Under the pieces are notes generated by a model. It was not told the DNA's origin and did no database searches. It was given only the letters and a program-made list of their open reading frames with translations. A DNA stretch of 64,000 nt from Streptomyces olivochromogenes (GTDB lineage Bacteria > Actinomycetota > Actinomycetes > Streptomycetales > Streptomycetaceae). The DNA lies in NCBI RefSeq assembly GCF_001514115.1, contig NZ_KQ948469.1, positions 88,732-152,731 of the forward strand, read 5' to 3'. The translations under genes and the position numbers were made by a program. Positions 43,030 through 49,292 of this stretch are shown piece after piece. Every line of letters begins with the position of its first letter. Within the stretch, counting starts at the first letter, position 1.

Positions 43030-44477
43030 CGGTGATATACGAGATCAACACCCTGGTCTGGCTCCGCGAGTTGGGCCATCGGTACGGACGGCCCGTCGCT
43101 TTGGGCAACGTGCCCGGCGAGGTCTGGGACGAGGTCGCACGGCCGGGTGTGGACACCGTATGGCTGATGGGTGTGTGGGAGCGCAGCCCGGCGGGACTCG
43201 GCATCGCCCTGCGGGACGACCGTCTGCTCGCCTCCTTCCGCGACGCCCTGCCCGACCTCACCCCGGCGGACATCGCCGGGTCCCCGTACTGCGTACGCGA
43301 CTACGTCGTCGACGAGAGCCTCGGCGGCCCCGAAGGACTGGCCACGGCGCGGGCCGAACTCGCCGCGCGGGGCGTACGCCTGATCCTGGACTACGTCCCC
43401 AACCACGTGGCCCCCGACCATCCTTGGCTCACCGAGCGGCCGGACTGCCTGGTCCGGGGCACGCCGGACGACCTGGCCCGCGCACCCGAGGCCTTCCTGG
43501 AGGCGGGCGGGCAGGTGTACGCGCGCGGCCGGGACCCGTACTTCCCGCCGTGGCCGGACGTCGTGCAGCTGAACGCCTTCAGCGACGACCTGCGGGCGGC
43601 GGCGGTGGACACGCTGGCGGCGATCGGCGACCAGGCGGACGGAGTGCGCTGCGACATGGCGATGCTCCTCATGAACGACGTGTTCGCGAAGACATGGGGC
43701 GACCGGGCGGGCACCTCACCCGCCGAGGACTTCTGGCCGTACGTCATCCGCAGGGTCCGCGAGCGACACCCCGATCTCCTCTTCGTCGCGGAGGCTTACT
43801 GGGACCTCGAATGGGACCTCCAGCAGCAGGGCTTCGACCACTGCTACGACAAACGGCTCTACGACCGCCTGGTCCACGAGGGCGCCGGTGCCGTCCGCGC
43901 CCACCTCGGTGCCGGCCTCGCCTACCAGCGCCGGCTCGTCCGCTTCCTGGAGAACCACGACGAACCCCGGGCCGCCGCCGTCCTGCCCGACGGACGGGAA
44001 CGCGCCGCGGCCGTGGCCGTCGCCACCCTGCCCGGCGCGACCCTCTGGCACGAGGGCCAGTTCGAGGGGCGCCGCGTACGCCCGCCCGTGTTCCTCTCGC
44101 GTCGGCCCCAGGAACCGGCCGACGCGTCCCTGCGCGACTTCTACGACCGCCTGGTGACCGCCGCGGCCCCCGTCCGCGAGGGCGACTGGGAGCTGCTGAC
44201 CTGCACGGGGTGGCCGGACAACGACACCCACCACAACCTGCTCGCCTGGTCCTGGACCGGGGGCCAGGACCGGTACCTCGTCGTGATCAACTACTCCGAT
44301 CGGCCCGCCGAGGGGCGGGTTCCACTGCCCTGGACCGACCTTCACGGGCAGTCATGCAAGCTGACCGAACTGCTCACCGAGAACACCTACGAACGGGCGG
44401 GCGACGAACTGGCCGACCCGGGCCTGTTCGTCGCCCTCGGCGCCTGGCACTGGCACCTGCTCTCACTGAACCGGTAG
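43026..44477 (+). CDS. GH13 alpha-amylase-family enzyme
   Basis: A 483-residue cytosolic GH13 protein. The catalytic residues are clear: nucleophile Asp210 in GVRCDMAML, acid/base Glu256 in LLFVAEAYWD and the third acid Asp312 in LENHDEPR; the first conserved region reads LILDYVPNHVAPDHPW. The C-terminal beta domain ends in LGAWHWHLLSLN. The start ATG at 43026 overlaps the GH63-like stop in ATGA. Hydrolase and transglycosylase relatives cannot be told apart; pairing with a GH63-like enzyme and absence of a signal peptide suggest turnover of an internal glucoside such as a storage polymer or compatible solute. Confidence 0.88.
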   Translation: MTVIYEINTLVWLRELGHRYGRPVALGNVPGEVWDEVARPGVDTVWLMGVWERSPAGLGIALRDDRLLASFRDALPDLTPADIAGSPYCVRDYVVDESLGGPEGLATARAELAARGVRLILDYVPNHVAPDHPWLTERPDCLVRGTPDDLARAPEAFLEAGGQVYARGRDPYFPPWPDVVQLNAFSDDLRAAAVDTLAAIGDQADGVRCDMAMLLMNDVFAKTWGDRAGTSPAEDFWPYVIRRVRERHPDLLFVAEAYWDLEWDLQQQGFDHCYDKRLYDRLVHEGAGAVRAHLGAGLAYQRRLVRFLENHDEPRAAAVLPDGRERAAAVAVATLPGATLWHEGQFEGRRVRPPVFLSRRPQEPADASLRDFYDRLVTAAAPVREGDWELLTCTGWPDNDTHHNLLAWSWTGGQDRYLVVINYSDRPAEGRVPLPWTDLHGQSCKLTELLTENTYERAGDELADPGLFVALGAWHWHLLSLNR

Positions 44478-44483
44478 GCGACG

Positions 44484-44516
44484 GGTGGCCCTTGCGGTTC
44501 GGCCGACGGGGCCACC
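44484..44516. terminator. Bidirectional terminator hairpin
   Basis: GGTGGCCC and GGGCCACC form a perfect 8-bp stem in the 55-bp gap between the converging GH13 and NDH-2 genes. Confidence 0.6.
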
Positions 44517-44532
44517 ACCTTCCTCATGACGC

Positions 44533-45924
44533 TCATGACGCCTGTCGTGTCCTAGCGGGCTTCTCGGGGTCGGCGGCGGCGTGGGCCTCATCAGTGGTCG
44601 GACAGGCGTCGGTGTGCTCCATCGCCCGGATCGTGCTCGGCTGTCCGGCCAGGAATCCGGTGCGGACGAAATCGTCCCCCGCCACCGCGTGCAGCATCCA
44701 GTTCGTGGCGACGCGGATCCTGGCCACGAGCGTGGGAAGGGCCAGCAGGTGGTAGCCGCGCGTCACCAGCTGTGCCGGAAGGCCGCTGAGCGGGATGCCC
44801 AGCGGCCGGGCGACGGAACCCAGCCCGCCCAGATCGACGACCAGGCCGAGATCGCGGTGTCGGTACTGGCTCGGACTCCGGCCGCGCAACCGCGCGGCGA
44901 CGTTGTTTCCGGCCGTCCTGCCCTGCCGCAGGGCGTGCTGCGCGGTGGGCGGGCAGATCGCGTCCCCGCCGACGGCGAGGTCCGGTACCGCGGCGGCGTC
45001 GCCCAGGGCGAACACCTCGTCGTGGCCCGGCAGGGTCAGCTCCGCGGTGACCGCGAGCCGCCCGCGTACGGTCTTCGCCCCTGTCGACGCAACCAGCGGG
45101 CTTGCCGCGACCCCCGCGGTCCACACCAGGGTGTGGGTGGGAAGCCGACGCCCATCGGTGAGTTCGACCCACCCGGGCCCGGCCGCTGCCACGCTCACAC
45201 CGAGGGATACCTCGATGCCGCGCCGTCGCAGCCGGGCCAACGCCTTGTCGCCCAGTCTCGGGCCCAGTTCCGGCATCAGCCGGGGTGAGACATCGACAAG
45301 GAGCCACTCGATCGACTCCCGGCTCAGCCCCGGGTAGCGGTAGGTCGCCGCGACGGTGAGCCGCTGGAGGTAGGCGGCGGTCTCGGTGCCCGCGTATCCG
45401 CCGCCCACGACGACGAACCGCAGCCGCGCGTCCCGCTCCGCCGGGCACACGGCGGCGTCGGCCAGGTCGAGTTGGGCGATGACGTGGTCGCGCATGGCCA
45501 CGGCCTCCGCCAGGTTCTTCATGCCGTGGGCGACTTCCGGCACGCCGGGGATGTCGAACGAGCGCGTCACGCTCCCGCTGGCCAGTACCGCGATGTCGTA
45601 TCCCTCCCGGACCTCCTGATCGTTGATCAACCGCACCGAGCACTCCCGGGAGTCGAGGTCGACACCCAGGGCGGTGCCGGGGACGATCCGGGTGCGGCGC
45701 AGCACCCTGCGCAGCGACACGGCGACCGACTGCGGTGTCAGCACCCCGGCCGCCACCTGCGGCAGCAGCGGCAGGTACAACTCGTAGTCGAGCGGCGTCA
45801 CCAGGACGATGTCCGCCTCGTCGGCCTTCAGTACCCGTTCCAGCCGACGGGCGCAGGCGACGCCCGCAAAGCCGCCGCCGACGATCAGGACACGCGGACG
45901 GGCCGGGTTGATCGGACTGGTCAT
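44533..45924 (-). CDS. Type II NADH dehydrogenase-like flavoprotein
   Basis: A 463-residue NDH-2 family protein that would transfer electrons from NADH to quinone at the membrane face without pumping protons. The FAD motif GGGFAGVACARRLE lies near residue 14, the NADH motif VVVGGGYAGTETAAYL in the middle, and VFALGDAAAV marks the second FAD contact. The C-terminal membrane-anchoring region is present (HLLALPTLVARIRVATNW). ATG at 45924 follows GGAAGTG. Streptomyces usually have several such enzymes; this one lies in a stress-flavoured stretch and is divergent from a receiver-like gene. Confidence 0.9.
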   Translation of the reverse strand: MTSPINPARPRVLIVGGGFAGVACARRLERVLKADEADIVLVTPLDYELYLPLLPQVAAGVLTPQSVAVSLRRVLRRTRIVPGTALGVDLDSRECSVRLINDQEVREGYDIAVLASGSVTRSFDIPGVPEVAHGMKNLAEAVAMRDHVIAQLDLADAAVCPAERDARLRFVVVGGGYAGTETAAYLQRLTVAATYRYPGLSRESIEWLLVDVSPRLMPELGPRLGDKALARLRRRGIEVSLGVSVAAAGPGWVELTDGRRLPTHTLVWTAGVAASPLVASTGAKTVRGRLAVTAELTLPGHDEVFALGDAAAVPDLAVGGDAICPPTAQHALRQGRTAGNNVAARLRGRSPSQYRHRDLGLVVDLGGLGSVARPLGIPLSGLPAQLVTRGYHLLALPTLVARIRVATNWMLHAVAGDDFVRTGFLAGQPSTIRAMEHTDACPTTDEAHAAADPEKPARTRQAS

Positions 45925-46064
45925 GACACTTCCTCCGAGCGGCTGAACGGCCCAGGCGGCCGAGAGCCGCCATCGTGATCCGGGTGGGGAGACAACGGCT
46001 TCCGTCGTGTGACGCAAACGCCTACCGCGCGACGGGAAGGGCCTGGATGACCGCCGTACGGCCT

Positions 46065-46082
46065 GTCGGACAGTCGTCCGAC
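46065..46082. promoter_or_regulatory. Possible operator between NDH-2 and receiver-like gene
   Basis: GTCGGAC-AGTC-GTCCGAC is a perfect 7+4+7 palindrome nested in a wider CCTGTCGG/CCGACAGG dyad, 69 bp before the receiver-like gene. It could bind a regulator or fold in RNA. Confidence 0.3.
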
Positions 46083-46150
46083 GGAAGCCCGACAGGTCGT
46101 CGGCCGCCTGGCTTCGGCATCATGAGAAGAACGGAACGAGTGACCTCTCC

Positions 46151-46576
46151 ATGACCGTGGCCGTCAAGTCCGGCGACCGCCGGCTTGCTTGTGACATCTC
46201 CACCGCCCTGCGTGCCCGGCCCCGCGTGTGCCTGCCGCGACCGGGGCAGGAAGCACGCGCGGAGGCATTGCTCGTCCTGGCCACGGAGCTCGACGAGGAG
46301 GCGCTCGCGCTCATGCGCGGTGTGTGCGGGGAACACGGGCAGCCGCGCATCGTTCTGGTGGCCCAGTACGTGGGGCGCGCCCAGCTTGTGCGGGCAGTGC
46401 GTCATGGACTGGTCGACGTGCTGTCCCGGCGCACGGGGCTCGACCAGATCGTCCTCGCCCTGTTGCGTACCCGCGAGGGGCGGATGTGCCTGCCCGAATC
46501 CGCCCTTGTCGATGGCCTGGCTCTGCGTCATCGAGCCCAGGCCATCGACGGCGTGGCAGCCTACTGGGCACCGTAG
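46151..46576 (+). CDS. Solitary receiver-like fragment of a LuxR regulator
   Basis: A 141-residue protein resembling the N-terminal receiver-like half of a Streptomyces subgroup of LuxR regulators: LLVLATELDEEALALMRGV, PRIVLVAQYVGRAQLVRAV, GLVDVLSRRTGLDQIVLALL. The phospho-acceptor Asp is not conserved. The linker and LuxR helix-turn-helix that should follow are missing; the gene ends 4 bp before the converging SsgA-like gene. It may be a truncated regulator or a deliberate single-domain partner. ATG at 46151; no strong ribosome site is visible. Confidence 0.6.
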   Translation: MTVAVKSGDRRLACDISTALRARPRVCLPRPGQEARAEALLVLATELDEEALALMRGVCGEHGQPRIVLVAQYVGRAQLVRAVRHGLVDVLSRRTGLDQIVLALLRTREGRMCLPESALVDGLALRHRAQAIDGVAAYWAP

Positions 46577-46580
46577 GCCG

Positions 46581-47048
46581 TCAGCGGTCTCCCTGTGCCA
46601 GAACGTGCGCGAAGGCCTCGTCCCAGTCCATCGAGAGGCCTTCCGTGCCGAAGGGAACGGATCTGAGCGTCTCATCGAGCCAGGCGCGCAAAGGATCGAC
46701 ACGACCTTCGAGGAGTGCCACGTCGGTCCGTCCCTGGAGAAACATCCAGAGGCTGTCCCCGCCATGGTGCCGGCACGGCGGCCAGATCCGTATGTCGCCG
46801 TCACCGCTCGGTCGGTGCAGGCCGGTCACGAGCAGGTCTCGTGAGAGCACCCAGGTGACGGCGCCCCCGACGTCGTTGAAGAATTCGACGCGCACTTCGA
46901 GGGGCTGGGCGTGGTCGTAGCTGAAGCGGGCCTGGATCGGCAGTGTCTCGTAATGGGACACGTGCCGCCACATCCTCAGGGAGAGATCCGCGCAGTCCTG
47001 TTCTGAGGAACGTACGTCCCTGTCTGGTTCGTTGTGCGAGCGGGCCAT
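46581..47048 (-). CDS. SsgA-like sporulation/cell-division regulator (SALP)
   Basis: A 155-residue protein of the SsgA family, which occurs only in sporulating actinobacteria and guides septum placement and wall remodelling. Family blocks are present: IQARFSYDHAQPLEVRVEF, VTWVLSRDLLVTGLHRPSG, GDIRIWPP and LLEGRVDPLRAWLDET. Length is slightly above the usual 130-145 because of a longer N-terminus. ATG at 47048 follows AAAGGG. A strong hairpin stands directly upstream. Which SALP subgroup it belongs to cannot be decided here. Confidence 0.9.
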   Translation of the reverse strand: MARSHNEPDRDVRSSEQDCADLSLRMWRHVSHYETLPIQARFSYDHAQPLEVRVEFFNDVGGAVTWVLSRDLLVTGLHRPSGDGDIRIWPPCRHHGGDSLWMFLQGRTDVALLEGRVDPLRAWLDETLRSVPFGTEGLSMDWDEAFAHVLAQGDR

Positions 47049-47074
47049 GTGTTTCCCTTTCTGTGGTGAGCTGT

Positions 47075-47101
47075 GCCGGGGCGCGTGAGCAGCGCCCCGG
47101 C
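47075..47101 (-). terminator. Hairpin between 53-residue gene and SsgA-like gene
   Basis: GCCGGGGCGC and GCGCCCCGGC form a perfect 10-bp stem with a 7-base loop, 50 bp after the stop of the small gene and 27 bp before the SsgA-like ATG. It should terminate the small transcript and could shape the SsgA-like leader. Confidence 0.6.
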
Positions 47102-47150
47102 GCGGCCTGCGGGTGTACCCCTCGTGCCGCGCCGGGCAGTCGACCCCTCG

Positions 47151-47312
47151 TCAGGCGGCCGGGTTCTTCAGGCTCCGCCACTGGTGGACGACGATGTAGC
47201 CGAGCAGTGCGTAGCCGAACAGGTGGCCCGCGGAGCGGGCGAGCCGGTGGCGCGGAGCGGTTCGCGGAACCGGCCGGTGCCCCTGCTTCGTGGGTCGAGC
47301 CGCGTCGTGCAT
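47151..47312 (-). CDS. 53-residue membrane protein
   Basis: A short gene of 53 codons starting with ATG at 47312. The first half is basic (KQGHRPVPRTAPRHRLARSA) and the second is a single membrane helix GHLFGYALLGYIVVHQW with a short charged end. It is flanked by two strong hairpins (47075 and 47362), so it appears to be an independent small transcript. Small basic one-span proteins of this kind occur widely in Streptomyces, but I cannot name this one. The start-side ribosome site is weak. Confidence 0.55.
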   Translation of the reverse strand: MHDAARPTKQGHRPVPRTAPRHRLARSAGHLFGYALLGYIVVHQWRSLKNPAA

Positions 47313-47361
47313 GGCGTGCCGTGCCTCTCGGTCGGGTTCGGGTGGTCCTGAGAAGAGGAGC

Positions 47362-47397
47362 GGGCCGGTCCCGCGGGGTTTCCCGAAGGACCGGCCC
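47362..47397 (-). terminator. Terminator of BON-protein gene
   Basis: GGGCCGGTCC and GGACCGGCCC form a perfect 10-bp stem with a 16-base loop starting 28 bp after the BON gene stop. No T-run follows. Confidence 0.6.
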
Positions 47398-47424
47398 TTG
47401 TGAAACTTCTGACGCGGCTCGGTG

Positions 47425-48078
47425 TCAGCCGGTGATGTACAGGTCGTCGCGTACGTCGTAGACGCCTGGGGCCATCCAGGCGGCCGCGATCACGGCGTCG
47501 TGCTCCGCCGATGTGCGGACATGACCGGTGAGGACCACCGTGTTCCCATCGGTGGTGACCACGACTTCGCTGTCGTCGAGGATCAGCGCGTTGCGGTCCA
47601 GCGCGTCCGACACCAGCAGGGTGACGTCGACCGGGTCGGCGTCGTCGGAGATCTCGATCTTGTTCTTGATACCGCGGACTCCCGTGAGTCCGGCGACCGC
47701 GTCCTCCGCGGCCCGCCGCTCCGAGCCGTACCGGACAACGCCGGTCAGCTTCAGGTTGCCGTTGCTTGCGGTCGCCTCGACACCGACCGGCACGGCGATG
47801 TTCATCAGCAGCACGCTGTTCGCCGTCTCGGCCAGCGTCGCGTCGTCCCGCTCGTGCACGGGCGGCAGTACCACCTCCAGGTTGTTGTGGACCTTGGTGA
47901 CGCCGGCCACACGCTGCGCAGCGGCGGCGGCTTCCAGGTACTGGAGGTAGCTCGGGACCGTGCCGGTGAGCCTTACTTCCCCCGCCAGGTTGTGAACGGT
48001 GATGTCCGTCGCGTCCACCAGCGGGTCGAAGACGAGTTCCGCGTCGACCGACTGGCGAATGTCCTTTGTCTTGCTCAT
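47425..48078 (-). CDS. Triple BON-domain protein
   Basis: A 217-residue protein made of three BON domains (about 1-75, 80-145 and 150-217), each with the VxNLAGEVRLTGTV / ATASNGNLKLTGVV / VVTTDGNTVVLTGHV beta-turn core and a following helix. BON domains bind phospholipid or act as structural modules in osmotic-shock proteins such as OsmY. No signal peptide or lipobox is present, so this one should be cytosolic. ATG at 48078 follows AAGGA. Its own terminator stands downstream. Confidence 0.9.
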   Translation of the reverse strand: MSKTKDIRQSVDAELVFDPLVDATDITVHNLAGEVRLTGTVPSYLQYLEAAAAAQRVAGVTKVHNNLEVVLPPVHERDDATLAETANSVLLMNIAVPVGVEATASNGNLKLTGVVRYGSERRAAEDAVAGLTGVRGIKNKIEISDDADPVDVTLLVSDALDRNALILDDSEVVVTTDGNTVVLTGHVRTSAEHDAVIAAAWMAPGVYDVRDDLYITG

Positions 48079-48190
48079 CGGGGGAATCCTTCCGTTCCAG
48101 CGAGAGCGGCGAATTTCCGCTTCGGCATCAGTTCACCGTGAAACCTCGGTGTCGGTAAAAGCGATGTGGGTGATTCTGGTATTGGTCTTC

Positions 48191-48207
48191 GCCATGGATT
48201 CCATGGC
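48191..48207. promoter_or_regulatory. Palindrome between LysR and BON genes
   Basis: GCCATGG-ATT-CCATGGC is a perfect 7+3+7 dyad about 110 bp upstream of the BON gene and just beyond the LysR stop codon. It may be an operator or a LysR-gene terminator. Confidence 0.3.
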
Positions 48208-48224
48208 AGGGACCGGGTAGCGGT

Positions 48225-49220
48225 TCAGGCGGCAATCTTTTCGGCGGTTTCGAAAAGTACCTGCTGCAATTCACGGGGGAGGTCCGTGCTCCACACCAGA
48301 CCGGCGGTGGCGGTCAGCGGGGACCCCTCGACGCGCACGGGCACCATCTCGTGCCGGCCTGCGTCCGCCGTCGACTGCGGAGCGAGCCCCACCAGGCGGC
48401 ACGGCCCCGTCAGGACAGCGCTCGGCCTGCTCCCGGTCGCGGCGAAGGCCAGCGTCATGGGCAGCGACTGCCAAAAGGGCAGGTCGGTGAAGTCGAAGGA
48501 CGGGTTCCTGGTCCGCAGTACCGAGCGCCATGCGTCGTACGTTCCGGGGTCGGCGTGCCGAGGACCGTGGATGATGTGCATGCGGGCGAGTTCGTCGAGG
48601 CCGATGGCCCCGTTCGCCGCCCCCTGGTGCCGTGCCGGAATCCAGACATCGGGTTCGAAGGACCCGATGTCCATCACGTCGAGGGGGTCCGGCAGCGCAC
48701 GGTTCTCCAGGCCCATCCAGCCCAGAGCGGCGTCGGCCCGCCGCTGGAGGATCGAGGAGAAATCGGCGTCCAGCGACGTCTCCAACCAGGTCACATCGAC
48801 CTCGGGGGCCGCGGATCGCAACCGCGAGACGACCTCCGCGGCGAGCGAGGGCGGCAAATGCGGCTGGACGACGAAACGCAGGCGCGACCGGCCAAGACCC
48901 GCCGCCTGTCGGGTTCGACTGACGCCGTGATCGACGAGGGAGAGAACGGCCCGGGACTCCTCCAGCAATACGGTGCCGGCTTCGGTCAGCCGAACTCCTT
49001 CACGCCGACGCTGCAACAACGGCGTGCCGACGAATTCCTCCAGCCGCCGAATCTGCTGACTCAGTGTCGGCTGCCCGACATACATGCGCTCCGCGGCATG
49101 TGTGAAGGTTCCCGCCTCGGCCACTGCCACGAAATAGCGCAGATGGCGCAGTTCGACACCCTGAGGTGCCGAATTATCAGAATCGAGTGAGGAAATCGAT
49201 CCGTTCTCGGCTTTTTCCAT
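48225..49220 (-). CDS. LysR-family transcriptional regulator
   Basis: A 331-residue LysR regulator. The helix-turn-helix lies at residues about 22-75 (ELRHLRYFVAVAEAGTFTHA, then MYVGQPTLSQQIRRLEEF); the effector domain begins near LRFVVQPHLPPSLAAEVV. The DNA-binding part is typical, with an N-terminal extension of about 20 residues. ATG at 49220 is used; a GTG at 49238 is possible. No divergent partner exists: the BON gene lies downstream on the same strand, so its target is not obvious. Confidence 0.9.
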   Translation of the reverse strand: MEKAENGSISSLDSDNSAPQGVELRHLRYFVAVAEAGTFTHAAERMYVGQPTLSQQIRRLEEFVGTPLLQRRREGVRLTEAGTVLLEESRAVLSLVDHGVSRTRQAAGLGRSRLRFVVQPHLPPSLAAEVVSRLRSAAPEVDVTWLETSLDADFSSILQRRADAALGWMGLENRALPDPLDVMDIGSFEPDVWIPARHQGAANGAIGLDELARMHIIHGPRHADPGTYDAWRSVLRTRNPSFDFTDLPFWQSLPMTLAFAATGSRPSAVLTGPCRLVGLAPQSTADAGRHEMVPVRVEGSPLTATAGLVWSTDLPRELQQVLFETAEKIAA

Positions 49221-49292
49221 GCAGTCCCATCCGGCCACTCGAGAGAAGCGGACTCATGTCATGCTGCCGGAGGCCCCGCTGCCGGGCTTGCG

